From assembly GCF_001311375.1 (NCBI RefSeq), contig NZ_BBAS01000003.1:1-64000 (forward strand): 64,000 nt of DNA. Direction: 5' to 3'. The stretch comes from Limosilactobacillus equigenerosi DSM 18793 = JCM 14505. GTDB lineage: Bacteria > Bacillota > Bacilli > Lactobacillales > Lactobacillaceae. The position numbers and the translations under genes were made by a program. Under the pieces are notes generated by a model that saw only the letters and a list, made by a program, of their open reading frames with translations, ran no database searches and was not told where the DNA came from. Below are positions 9,584-18,496 of this stretch, one piece after another (within the stretch, counting starts at the first letter, position 1; each line of letters starts with the position of its first letter).

Positions 9584-12306
9584 TTTAATAAGTGTTGAAG
9601 ACTTAATCGAAGCAATGCACGGTCTCGACAACAAGATAGGTGCGAGCCAGCAGATGTTAATTGACTTGCGTTACAAGGAAGTGCTTCCGGCGATTGAAGA
9701 CGCCAAGGAAGTTAGCGAACAAGTAGACAACCTAGTTAAGGAAAGTAAAGTCAACAAGCAGTCAATTAGTAACGTGCAACAAGCGGTCGAGGGAGCTAAG
9801 ACGAGCGCTAACACGGCAATAGCTCGAGCGCAGGAGTTGATCAAAGACATCACCACGATTAACGATAAATGGGACGACACCGACAAGCGATTGGCTGAAC
9901 AGATTGATAGCTTAAGTGGATTGACTGACGGGCTGGATAAAACCAAAGCAGAATTGGCTAAATTAAGCTCACAGGCGCAAGAGACAGGCAAAACGGTAAT
10001 TTCTCTTTTGCAGAGCTCAGACGGGCTCAAACAAGCCGTGGCGGACGTCAAAGGGAACGTTACAAGCTACAGCAGTTAAGCGACATGTTGAAAACGCAAT
10101 TAAACGCCCAAGACGGACGATTAACGGACGTTGAAACTAAAGCCGGTGAGATGACCACGACTTTGTCAAAGCAACAGACGACGATTGACGACCAAGGGAA
10201 AACGATTGCCGGACAAGGGCAGTTAATCAATCAAGTCAAGCAAACGGCAGATGAAGCCACACAGACGCTTGTAGACCAAGGGAAAGCAATTAACGAAGTT
10301 AAGTCAACGGCAAGCCAATTACGAGTGGACTTACAAACGGCGAACGGTGACATCAACGACTTAAAGATGACTTCACAAGGGCTTAGCAATCAAGTTGGAA
10401 ACATGGTATCTAAGGCTGATTTGGCAGATACTACGAAAAAGATTACTGACCTATCCACGTTGGTAGACCAAACGAAGAGCGCTGTTGACATCAAAGCCAA
10501 TCAAACAGACGTTGACAGACTTAAACAGTCAGTAAACGATGCTAACGCCAAGATTGGTGTACAGGCAAATCAAATCATTAACTTAGTAACCAAGTCCGAG
10601 TTGACCACAGCAACCAACGGGCTAGCAACGCAAAACTGGGTTCAAACACAGGTAGCTCAACAAGCTAATCAATGGAATTTGAACATCACTGATTTACAGA
10701 CTAAACTTAATGATTTCTCTAAAACAACCAGTGTAAATTTGATTACCAACACTCCTAGCGATTGGGTTAAAGTTAGTGGAAATAGCTATATGGCAGTATA
10801 TTTTCATTCTTTCCCAGTTACTCCAGGAGAAACTTACACGGTTTCGGTTGAGTTTAGAAACTTCAATCCCGGCAACGGTACTATGTGGGGAATTCAAGTA
10901 TGGGACGGTTTAGAAAACGGTAATCGACAAGCTCCAATTATTAAATCAAATTATTCAGAAGCACAAAGTGGGGTTGTGACAGTAACTACTACCGCTCCAA
11001 CAACATCTTCTTACATGCAAATTACGCTGTGCTTCTCTAATGGTGATCAAACGGGGGCTTCGGTTGAATATCGTCGATTGATGGCTGTTAAAGGAACGAT
11101 TGCGCAACCTTATATGCCTGCACCTGCCGACCTAGCAACCGTTAAATCAGTCACGGATTTAACGGCAGCGGTTGACGGAATTAAAGGCACGGTGCAGAAT
11201 GCAGCAAGCAAGTCGGAAGTTGCACAGCTTGCTAACGCACTTCGGCAGAAGGTATCCAGCGACCAGTTCGAGTCTAGAATTTCACAGCTGGACAACGACT
11301 GGAACGTTCGAGTTACGGATAAGACCAGTGGTGACAAGCTTATGAGTCAGATTAATCTAACTGCTGGTAGGGCGTTGTTCCAAAGCAACAAACTCGTGTT
11401 GAAAGGTGAAACGATTGTTGACGGCGGGTTAAATGCCGACTTGCTCAATGCCGGTGAAATTAATACTGATAGGGTTACAATCGGCAATGGACAGTCAACG
11501 TTGCAATTAAACTCCAGCGAGTTATCAATCAAAGATTCTAATAATGCTTCGGTTTACTACGGCAATGGCTACATAAGAACGGCAGACCAAAGTGGAAACA
11601 CTAAGCATAAGATTTTAATGTCTAACTTCGTCAATGAGGCAAATAAAAAGAAGATATGCTGGCAATCTCAACATCAGATAGATTAGTAACCAATAAGAAA
11701 CCCCAATTCAAAATATCGGCAGCCGGCGTATGGGTAACTCCGTCGCTCTTCTTTGAGGGTGGAAATAGCGGTGATAACTGGCTTGGCTTTTCTCGTGCGG
11801 GGGCAGACACCGTTTACTTCCGAACATACGATGATACAAAACAACTTTTTGAGGTGTGGTGTCAAGCTGGGTTTAAGCAAGATGTACACATTCAAGGCAA
11901 CACAATCAACGGCTGGCAATTTTGGTCTGACGCAAGTCACGATATGATTGCGTTTGGTTCAAGAATGACTAACAACTTTACAACCGTGCAAGCCAAGTCG
12001 TTCGCCCAAATGTCAACCTTGAGTTCCAAGACGAACCTTACGCCGGTTGATGCCAAGGAAGCAATCGACAAAGTTAAAGCGGTTGATATGTACTCGTACC
12101 AATACAAGACTGATGTTCAGCAGGGCAAGAATAAGCGTTATGCGTCACTAATCATTGATGACGTCAACGAAGTAAGTCAGTACGGAGCACCAAAGGAATT
12201 CTTATCAGAAACCGGTACGGCTCGTGAAGACGGTTCGTTGGTTGCTTATTTAACGGTTGTTGTTCAGAACCTTTTAAAACGGGTTGAAGAATTAGAAAGG
12301 AAGTAA
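9552..12306 (+). CDS. Receptor-binding tail fibre with C-terminal intramolecular chaperone (frameshifted)
   Basis: Three consecutive reading frames (9552-10079, 10085-11686, 11656-12306) form one protein of about 915 residues. Residues 1-350 are coiled-coil repeats rich in Gln, Asn, Thr and Lys. A beta-sandwich, carbohydrate-binding-like domain follows (about 395-520, containing FHSFPVTPGETYTVSVEF). The end (SSKTNLTPVDAKEAIDKVKAVDMYSY and later LLKRVEELERK) is the S74-type chaperone that trimerises and usually self-cleaves phage fibres. The ATG at 9552 overlaps the previous gene, and the aaggaggg sequence lies just inside it, so a later non-ATG start is possible. Likely binds cell-wall polysaccharide. 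Confidence 0.75.
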
Positions 12307-12309
12307 AAC

Positions 12310-12495
12310 ATGGATAATCAAACATTAACTAATGCACTAGTTAAGCTAAGCAATAAGCTAGCTACATCAGAAGCAAATCAAGCAATCTTGGAAGCGCAAA
12401 TTGAAACTGCAAAGACGGAAATTAAACAATTGGAAGAAAAGCTAGAACAATTAGAAAACAAAGACAAGGACAACAAGAAAGGCGGTAACCACTAA
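12310..12495 (+). CDS. Small coiled-coil phage protein
   Basis: 61 residues, almost entirely predicted helix with heptad-like spacing of Leu and many Glu, Lys and Gln (QLEEKLEQLENK), ending in a Lys/Asp-rich tail and KGGNH. It sits four bases after the fibre gene and overlaps the next gene by one base (TAATG). No known domain recognised. A structural or assembly accessory of the fibre is a reasonable guess from position only. Confidence 0.6.
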   Translation: MDNQTLTNALVKLSNKLATSEANQAILEAQIETAKTEIKQLEEKLEQLENKDKDNKKGGNH

Positions 12496-12788
12496 TGGCG
12501 CAAACTTTATTAAAGGAAATTGATTACATCTTCGATAATGGTGAAGTTCAATACATTCAAGTCGATGTAATTTCAACTGATCAACCACAATCAGCTTACG
12601 CAAACGCACACGTCCGTATCGTTCAAGCTGATTTAACAGGCAAGCAAACCTTTGACAATTTAAACAAAAATGTTATTGCTGGGCTCGCGCTGAAGAAAGC
12701 TCGCGATTATTTTGCTAACATCACTGAACCGGTAGCTGACACAGCAGATACGGCAACAACGGCAGATACAGAAAAAGTAGGTGGCTAG
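12495..12788 (+). CDS. Hypothetical tail-module protein
   Basis: 97 residues, ATG overlapping the stop of the preceding gene. Beta-rich N-terminal 70 residues (IDYIFDNGEVQYIQVDVIST), then a low-complexity Thr/Ala/Asp tail (ADTADTATTADTEK). Similar small proteins sit next to receptor-binding proteins in lactic phages, but I do not recognise a named family. Followed directly by the SGNH hydrolase gene. Confidence 0.55.
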   Translation: MAQTLLKEIDYIFDNGEVQYIQVDVISTDQPQSAYANAHVRIVQADLTGKQTFDNLNKNVIAGLALKKARDYFANITEPVADTADTATTADTEKVGG

Positions 12789-13843
12789 ATGAAAATTATA
12801 CTTATGGTGACTCTATCTTCCACGGAGACGGAGTAGACCAACGAGATAATATCCCAAATCAACTAGCAACAATTCTTGGCGCTGACTTAACTAACGCAGC
12901 GATTAGTGGAGCGGGTTGGGGTAGCAGTAGCCGGGACTCACTAAGTCAAGTTACTAACACTCCCAATCGTGGTTATAACCTAGCTATCCTTGAATTTGGG
13001 GTCAATAACTTTGGGTGGCCGACTGATTTAGAAACAGTCCGGACGATCGTTAATCAAACAATTACGCAAGTTAAATTCAATGATTTTAACACAGACGTGA
13101 TGTTATCCTTACCGACACCTGACTTTCGCTGGGGAAAGGACGGAACAGTACCAACGCTAGACGACAAGAACGACAAAGGTTGGTCGCAAAATGACTTAAT
13201 CGACATGTTAATCAGTGTTGCTGAGTCGTTCGGTTGTCAGTACTACGATTGGCGTAAGAACCCAATTATCACGTATGACAACGCCCCGGAATTGCTACAA
13301 GAGGGACGCAAAGGTGTACACCCAACCGCAAAGGGAGCACGCTTACTAGCTCAAGCACTAGCTGACTTCATCACCAAGACTAAGCTGGGGGCGCAAGAGA
13401 TACCGCAATTCATCAGCCAGACTTCGCCTAGTGGAGTGACGCAAGTTGTCGCTAACCCCGATTACATTGCGCAACAAGCACAACCGGCACAACAAACCAA
13501 AATTCAAATTAAGCTAACAGCAATCAATTCCGTTGACGAGTTGATTGCTGTTTTTAATTCCAACATGACACTGGTTTATAAAGCGCTGGAATTGACGTTT
13601 GAACCGCAAAAATTCACCGAATTAGACCGTTCGGCTCGTAACTACATCATTAACTCGATTAATGATTTAAAGACGCTGTTAGGTATCAAATATGTCGGGC
13701 AAACGTTCATCGATAGTGACGGCAACGTATCCGGTTACGATTTGATTGTGCCGGAAAGTTTGCTAATTGAACAAGTAATTGTTGACTTGAACAAGGACTG
13801 GAAGACGCTGGAACAATTCATCAACACTGTTAATTCAATTTAG
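12789..13843 (+). CDS. SGNH/GDSL hydrolase of the tail or baseplate (frameshift near the start)
   Basis: ATG at 12789, one base after the previous stop. After restoring one A in the run at 12791-12794 the N-terminus reads MKNYTYGDSIFHGDGV. That contains the GDS nucleophile block. Block III-like LEFGVNNFGW and the C-terminal catalytic His in GVHPTAKGARLLAQAL (about residues 178-195) complete an SGNH esterase of about 200 residues. The remaining 150 residues are an Asn/Gln-rich helical region. Such enzymes on phage tails remove acyl groups from host glycans or teichoic acids. The substrate here is unknown. Confidence 0.75.
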
Positions 13844-13857
13844 AAAGGAACGATTAA

Positions 13858-14931
13858 ATGTTAGCAAATAACAAAACTATCAATGGTAAAGTTTACGTCC
13901 AAGTTGAAACTACCTTGCAAGCAGACCAAGTAATTGAAGTCGACCAACTAAACGGCAGGCAAGGAGATAACTGGCGTGACGTCAACATTCAACTCATGAA
14001 GTCCGGCTTGCCACGGGACTTAGGGGCTTACTCGGTTGACTTAGTTGGTAAGGATAGTGACGGAAAAATCAAGTACACGAACAAAGCAACGGTCAACGAC
14101 GCCAAAAATGGGCTTGTTAGCTTACGTGTAGCTAAACAGTTTTATCAAGCGGCTGGAGACTACCAAGAGGCTTTCTTACGTGTTGTTGATACGGACGGAG
14201 CGGTTATCTCATCAATCTCAATCAAAATGGAAGTGCTCAAGAACAATCTAATTTTAAGTGCTGGCGACAGCACTAACTTCCTACAAACGATTGATGATTT
14301 AAACAAGGAACTTAATCAACGTATGGATGTGGTTCAAACGAGCATTCAAACTACCGTTCAATCAATCAATGCTTTAGACGCTCTAGTCAAGGCTTACAAC
14401 GATTTAATTGCTAAGCAAGCGGCAGTAACAACTGGAGTTGAAAATCACTTCACGGCGTTACAACACTTCGATAAGGGACTAGATACAACCGATTTAGTAG
14501 CCAATACAGCAAAGATTGACAAGCTGACTGGTGGTGCAATGAATTTAATTACAAACATGATTGCAGCCGTGCCACACCCAACATCAGAACCGACAACGAC
14601 AAACTGGTCCGGGGTGCGTAACTGTTCTAAACCAAACGTTAATGACGTTATGGTTGTGCAACGGGTTAAGCTCACTAACAACAATTACCGAATTTTAATG
14701 GTTGGTAACGTCAAGTTTGATAACGCCGGTGGCGGTGCTCATAGCACGATTAAAATTCCTTACACGTTTGGTCGTGGGTCAGTATGTATGGGAACAATCT
14801 ACACACTAGCTGACTACTCAATTACGACTGATTACGCAACCGGAGATCAAATCGACATCACGTTCACGGGCATTCCTTGCCGTGAAACTGCTTGGGTATC
14901 GATTGCAATTGATACGATTGCTTGGCGCTAG
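13858..14931 (+). CDS. Baseplate upper protein (BppU family)
   Basis: 357 residues after an SD (aaaggaacg). The N-terminal 130 residues have the BppU fold signature: VDQLNGRQGDNWRDVNIQL, LVSLRVAKQFYQAAGDYQEAFLRVV, then IKMEVLKNN. A helical linker (about 140-200) and a C-terminal beta-rich head domain follow. BppU proteins anchor receptor-binding proteins to the Dit hub in TP901-1-type baseplates. It starts 15 bp after the SGNH gene, showing co-transcription of the adsorption module. Confidence 0.75.
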   Translation: MLANNKTINGKVYVQVETTLQADQVIEVDQLNGRQGDNWRDVNIQLMKSGLPRDLGAYSVDLVGKDSDGKIKYTNKATVNDAKNGLVSLRVAKQFYQAAGDYQEAFLRVVDTDGAVISSISIKMEVLKNNLILSAGDSTNFLQTIDDLNKELNQRMDVVQTSIQTTVQSINALDALVKAYNDLIAKQAAVTTGVENHFTALQHFDKGLDTTDLVANTAKIDKLTGGAMNLITNMIAAVPHPTSEPTTTNWSGVRNCSKPNVNDVMVVQRVKLTNNNYRILMVGNVKFDNAGGGAHSTIKIPYTFGRGSVCMGTIYTLADYSITTDYATGDQIDITFTGIPCRETAWVSIAIDTIAWR

Positions 14932-14942
14932 GAGGTCAAATT

Positions 14943-15713
14943 ATGGGACTGTTAGACGAATTAAATTTACAAGCTACTAAAGGAGACCCTGGTAAGGACG
15001 CAACAATCACGATTGGAACGGTTACAACCGGAGACACAGCTAGTGTTACCAACTCGGGAACACAAACTGACGCAGTGTTTAACTTCGTCATCCCAAAAGG
15101 CGAAAAGGGTGAAAATGGCAAGTCAGCTTATGAACTAGCGGTTGAAACTGGTATGACGGCTGCCGGCACTCCCGATGAGTGGTTAAACAGTTTATATGGT
15201 AGGTCAGCTTATGAGGTGGCGAAAGCAACCGGCTTTAGCGGGACGGTAGACGCTTGGTTAGCAAGCCTTAAAGGTGATAAAGGCGACCCTGGTGATAAAG
15301 GTGACACAGCCTTAACGCTTAAGATTGGCAAGGTTACGACCGGAGACCAACCAAGCGTAACCAACTCCGGTACGGCAACGGACTTAGTGCTTGATTTCGT
15401 GTTGCCGGACACGCAAACAATTCAATGGGATAACTACACAACCACAACTGATTTAGAGAAGAAACTTAATGGCAAGCAGGATAAGCAAGACATGGCTAAC
15501 TATTACGACGCTAAGAGTGTTGATAAGTTGTTAGCAAATAAAGCTGACTTGTCAACAGTGGCCAACGTTCCTGATAAGGTTGATGTTCAGAATCTTAAGA
15601 CGGAAAACCAACAACTTAGAGATCAGGTAACTACGTTGTCCGGGCAGTTACTTAAGGTTCAATCAGATGTCGCGGCAATTAATGCTAAGTTGGCAACCTT
15701 ACCAGCTAAATAG
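14943..15713 (+). CDS. Collagen-like tail fibre protein
   Basis: ATG at 14943, chosen because aggaggtca precedes it by a good distance. The protein (MGLLDELNLQATKGDPGKD) has Gly-X-Y collagen-like blocks, GEKGENGKSAYE and GDKGDPGDKGDT, that drive trimerisation. It contains duplicated modules of the pattern TGDxxSVTNSGTxTD (residues about 25-45 and 125-145) and two SAYEVA-type repeats. The end is a coiled coil (QNLKTENQQLRDQV). It is likely an accessory fibre or a second receptor-binding arm. Slippage in the repeats could diversify it. Confidence 0.7.
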   Translation: MGLLDELNLQATKGDPGKDATITIGTVTTGDTASVTNSGTQTDAVFNFVIPKGEKGENGKSAYELAVETGMTAAGTPDEWLNSLYGRSAYEVAKATGFSGTVDAWLASLKGDKGDPGDKGDTALTLKIGKVTTGDQPSVTNSGTATDLVLDFVLPDTQTIQWDNYTTTTDLEKKLNGKQDKQDMANYYDAKSVDKLLANKADLSTVANVPDKVDVQNLKTENQQLRDQVTTLSGQLLKVQSDVAAINAKLATLPAK

Positions 15714-15728
15714 AAAGGAGGTGTTTTA

Positions 15729-16046
15729 GTGAATTTTATGGAAGGATTAGAAATTACTGATGTTGCTGCTTTGGTGGCAATCGCCGGGACGCTTGGCGGT
15801 AGCGTATACGCTTTGTCAAAGTACCTGGTTAGAGAACAGGCTCATAAGGTGGTTGACGGCGAGCTCAAACGACTCAACAAATCAATTACGGAGCTTACGC
15901 AAACCATTGTTCGATTTGGTCTTCAAATCGACAATTTAATCAAAACGCAAGACGAACAGCACAAACTAATTGATCGTCATGATAAAACGATTGATGATCA
16001 CTCGGTACGAATTGCTCGTTTGGAAGAACACGTCAAAGGAGAATAG
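15729..16046 (+). CDS. Phage membrane protein with coiled coil (XhlA-like)
   Basis: GTG start at 15729, six bases after a perfect aaaggagg. The next ATG at 15738 is too far from the SD. 105 residues: one N-terminal membrane segment (VAALVAIAGTLGGSVYALSKYLV), then a charged coiled coil (LNKSITELTQTI to RIARLEEHVKGE). This is the layout of XhlA-like proteins that accompany holins in lysis modules. Followed by the holin gene after two bases. Confidence 0.65.
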   Translation: MNFMEGLEITDVAALVAIAGTLGGSVYALSKYLVREQAHKVVDGELKRLNKSITELTQTIVRFGLQIDNLIKTQDEQHKLIDRHDKTIDDHSVRIARLEEHVKGE

Positions 16047-16048
16047 AC

Positions 16049-16381
16049 ATGGAATTAGTAACGACTATTTTGACAGTAATTTTAATCGCTGTTGTAAGAG
16101 CGATTGGGGTTGGCCTGAATCGAAACGACAAGGCACGGTCTATCGCCTTAACGCTTGATTCGCTAGCTAAAGATGCAGTTGTTGCAGCCGAAGAACTAGG
16201 AAAGGTCACAGGAATTGACGGGAAGGAGCAAGCGCGCGAGGCTCGTAACATTCTAAGACGCGGAATGCACCAATTAGGTTTTACGGACGTTCAGTTTGAA
16301 CAAATCTCAAACGCAATCAAACACGCTTGGGCTGAACTCAAAGCCAACGGAACCTTGGATGAATATAAGAAGGGAGAATAG
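16049..16381 (+). CDS. Holin, LLH family
   Basis: 110 residues. One hydrophobic segment at the N-terminus (LVTTILTVILIAVVRAIGVGL), then a helical, charged C-terminal domain (KDAVVAAEELG, EARNILRRGMHQLGFTDVQFEQISNAIKHAWAEL), the pattern of the phage holin LLH family. It is flanked by the XhlA-like gene and the endolysin, so it is the likely pore-former timing lysis. Starts 3 bp after its upstream neighbour. Confidence 0.75.
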   Translation: MELVTTILTVILIAVVRAIGVGLNRNDKARSIALTLDSLAKDAVVAAEELGKVTGIDGKEQAREARNILRRGMHQLGFTDVQFEQISNAIKHAWAELKANGTLDEYKKGE

Positions 16382-16382
16382 C

Positions 16383-17595
16383 ATGAATTTAAAGAAAAAA
16401 ATTAACTATTAGCGGGGCTGCCTTAATGGCGGCCTTTTCTATTGCAGGAACGACTGTAGCACAAGCCAGCACGGACTTAACTGGTTGGTTGCATGGTAAT
16501 AACGGTGATTACACGTATATCACTAAGGGAAAGACGGATAGCGGTAAAAAGTACCAACAGCTTCCAAACATCGCAGACCCAAAGGCTAAGTCGTGGTACT
16601 TAACTAAGGACGGTACGGCTTTAGACGGAGTTCAAGATTGGGCAGGCTCTAAGTGGTACTTTGAACCAACGACCAAGCAATTAATCAAGCACCGTGACTA
16701 CGTCAAGGGACAAGACGGAAAGTATCACATGGTTGATAAGGACGGACGGGTCTTATCTGGCATTCAAGAATGGCAAGGAAGTTACTGGTACTTTGATAAG
16801 GACGGGGTATTAATCACTAAGCGAGACTATGTTAAGTCTCAATGGGGTATGTGGTATCTTGTTGGCTCTGACGGTCGTGTTCAAAGTGGATTGCAAGAAT
16901 GGCAAGGTAGTCTTTGGTACTTTGACCCAACAACGTACCTATTAGTTAAGAACAAAGACATTACTGTTGACGGTGTTAGTTACCATGCTGACAAAGACGG
17001 TCGGGTTACCAAGAACGCTAATCAAGAAACGGGATTTGACCCAAGCGAAATTAACTGGACTTATGAATTAGGTGCTGGCGAAGGTGACAGTCGCTTAGCT
17101 ATTCCTGACTACATCATTCTTCATGAAGTTGGTGCAGAAAGTGGTGCTGCTGCTAATGCCAATTACCTTAAGAATAACTGGTACAACGCTAACACGACTT
17201 TCGTTGTTGGTGACGGTGGCCAAGTATTTTGTGTTTCCGACCCTGGATACGTAAGTTGGGGTGCATTGGATGCCAATCCTTATGCGCCGGTGCAAATCGA
17301 ACTCGGTCGGACTTGGAATCGGGCACAATTTTTACAAGATTATGCCAAGTACATTGCGGTCGCTCGTTACTACTCTAATTACTATGGCATTCCAACCACG
17401 CTTGATGATGGTGGTGTCGGGACTAAGGGTGACAAGTCGCACCGCTGGGTTTCTCGGAACATGTCTGGTGATCATCAAGACCCTTATGGCTATTTTGAAA
17501 GCTGGGGTATCTCTGAAGACCAACTTACGCACGACATCAATAATGGCGTTGATATGAACCAACTTAATTCTGTTGTTTACTCGCAACGGCAATAG
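16383..17595 (+). CDS. Endolysin: signal peptide, glucan-binding repeats, amidase (frameshift in signal peptide)
   Basis: ATG at 16383 after gggag. A run of seven A at 16394-16400 has shifted the frame. Corrected, the N-terminus reads MNLKKKI then ISGAALMAAFSIAGT and ends near TVAQAS, a classic secretion signal. Next come four or five aromatic repeats (residues about 35-200) with the cores DWAGSKWYFEP, EWQGSYWYFDKDG and EWQGSLWYFDP, resembling the glucan/choline-binding repeats of Leuconostoc and Weissella dextransucrases. The C-terminal 180 residues are an amidase-2 type domain (IILHEVG, HQDPYGYFESWGI). The exported enzyme needs no holin to cross the membrane, so holin may only trigger it. 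Confidence 0.85.
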
Positions 17596-17625
17596 ATTTA
17601 TAATTTAAGTAACCCATTAACAAAT

Positions 17626-17659
17626 ACACTCAGCCTTAACTGGCTGGGGGTGTTTTTTT
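17626..17659 (+). terminator. Rho-independent terminator after the lysis module
   Basis: Stem acactcagcc / ggctgggggtgt with loop ttaact, followed by seven T. It closes the late phage transcript just after the endolysin and separates it from the accessory island. Confidence 0.9.
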
Positions 17660-17735
17660 GTGTTGTTTAAATAATTTATTAGTTAGATACTAAATTTAAC
17701 GTTAAAACATCCGAAATTGAAGATTTCAAACATAA

Positions 17736-17765
17736 TTGACGATTGAAATCGTTAAGTAGTATAAT
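17736..17765 (+). promoter_or_regulatory. Promoter of small-RNA cassette 1
   Basis: TTGACG at 17736-17741, 18-bp spacer, TATAAT at 17760-17765. No open reading frame with an SD follows. The predicted start near 17772 leads only into hairpins and a terminator. Confidence 0.75.
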
Positions 17766-17771
17766 TGAAGT

Positions 17772-17866
17772 AATTTGTTGGGGTGGTCTACGGGCTCCCA
17801 GCTCCCCTGTATGTGGGGCACATACAAAGTTTTAGGCAATCGTTCCGGAGCGGTTGCCTTTTCATT
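17772..17866 (+). ncRNA. Small-RNA cassette 1 with degenerate CRISPR-repeat-like hairpin
   Basis: A transcript of about 95 nt runs from the promoter at 17736-17765 to a terminator hairpin at 17835-17858 (near-perfect 24-nt palindrome starting GGCAATCG) and T-rich tract. It contains CCCC-TGTATGT-GGGG at 17804-17818. This matches the hairpin core of cassette 2 (CCCC-GTGTATGC-GGGG) and is a truncated look-alike of a type I-E repeat. An alternative hairpin GTATGT/ACATAC around GGGGC is also possible. No coding potential with an SD. The promoter and terminator are clear. The CRISPR resemblance of this first copy is weak on its own. Confidence 0.6.
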
Positions 17867-17882
17867 TGGTTCGCTGTATACT
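17854..17882 (+). promoter_or_regulatory. Promoter of small-RNA cassette 2 with palindromic operator
   Basis: TTGCCT at 17854-17859, 17-bp spacer, TATACT at 17877-17882. The -10 is part of a perfect inverted repeat TATACTAA / TTAGTATA (17877-17884 and 17899-17906), a likely regulator site over the transcription start. The -35 overlaps the end of the cassette 1 terminator stem. Confidence 0.6.
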
Positions 17883-17888
17883 AAACGT

Positions 17889-18017
17889 GCAATCGGCGTT
17901 AGTATAACTTTTTTTGAAATCATTAAAGTTGAGTCTATTTGTGTTCCCCGTGTATGCGGGGGTGACTCCGAAAAAGCCGATTGCTTTACCGCTAGCCTTT
18001 ATGGCTGGCGGTTTTTT
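17889..18017 (+). ncRNA. Small-RNA cassette 2 carrying a solitary type I-E CRISPR-like repeat
   Basis: The predicted start near 17889 falls on GCAATCGGC (17889-17897), which is exactly complementary to GCCGATTGC (17976-17984) and so closes a stem around the middle of the RNA. Inside lies the repeat-like element 17941-17970: it begins GTGTTCCCC, has stem CCCCGT/GCGGGG with loop GTAT, and continues GGTGAC. This is the organisation of type I-E repeats (GTTCCCC...GGGG[G/A]TGA). A strong terminator follows (CCGCTAGCC/GGCTGGCGG, six T, 17988-18017). There is no second repeat at array spacing. A solitary repeat in its own transcript in a phage is the hallmark of RNA-based anti-CRISPRs. Confidence 0.6.
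17941..17970 (+). repeat. Solitary CRISPR (type I-E-like) repeat unit
   Basis: A 30-nt element aligning to the enterobacterial I-E repeat in 21 positions with one inserted base. The invariant parts are GTTCCCCG, the CGGGG arm and the TGA-like 3' handle region. It is a single unit. The nearest relative is the degenerate core at 17804-17818. Confidence 0.6.
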
Positions 18018-18055
18018 GTGTTTATAAGGCAAAATAAATTAAAGTTTTTGTTCAA

Positions 18056-18114
18056 AGGTATGTACAAATTAAAAACAAGGTGGTATTATAATAGTTGTTA
18101 AGAGGTATGTACAA
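18056..18114 (+). promoter_or_regulatory. Promoter bracketed by twin operators
   Basis: The 12-mer AGGTATGTACAA occurs twice, at 18056-18067 and 18103-18114. Each contains a palindromic TGTACA core. Between them is TATAAT (18087-18092). The first copy covers the -35 region and the second the start region, so one protein bound to both sites would shut the promoter. The downstream operon ends with a helix-turn-helix gene that could be that repressor. Confidence 0.7.
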
Positions 18115-18134
18115 CAAACAAAGGAGACAAGATT

Positions 18135-18479
18135 ATGAACGTAGAACAAGTATTAGAATTTTTTGAATCAATTTGGAACGAAGAAACAAATTATGAAGCA
18201 GTAAAGCTTAACGAAAAAAATTGAATCGGCAATTAAAGATTTAGTAAATCAAACAGCCGATGACGTGCTTAACACTTTAGACGAAGTGATATACAAACCG
18301 TAAACTGTAAGGCGGAAAACTTAAACGACCCTAATTTTGGAAAATTAGAATTTGTCATTTACTATAACGGCGAAGATGTTCTTAGTGTTATTGAAAGCCA
18401 AAAGATGAAGGAACTATTCATCTGGGCAGAAAAGCGACTAAACGGGATTGAATACACCCTCGAAGATTTTGAAGACTAA
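18135..18479 (+). CDS. Small acidic phage accessory protein (two frameshifts)
   Basis: ATG at 18135 after a strong SD (caaaggagaca). Corrected for one extra A near 18220 and one missing base near 18290, it encodes about 114 residues. It starts MNVEQVLEFFESIWNEE, has the middle AIKDLVNQTADDVLNTLDEV and ends NGIEYTLEDFED. Very acidic, helical, no known family recognised. It is the first gene of the operator-controlled operon behind the lysis genes, a position where temperate phages keep anti-defence or lysogenic-conversion genes. Function unknown; candidate anti-CRISPR by association only. Confidence 0.6.
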
Positions 18480-18496
18480 TAAAGTGAGAATTAAAA

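Noticed and set aside
14943-15713. Eukaryote-like collagen gene acquired by transfer
   Set aside because: Short Gly-X-Y blocks are common in phage fibres and the flanks are ordinary tail modules.
17800-17970. A CRISPR array formed by the two repeat-like elements
   Set aside because: Only one good repeat. The second is degenerate and about 137 bp away, and a terminator and a promoter lie between them. No cas genes are near. Solitary repeat cassettes fit better.
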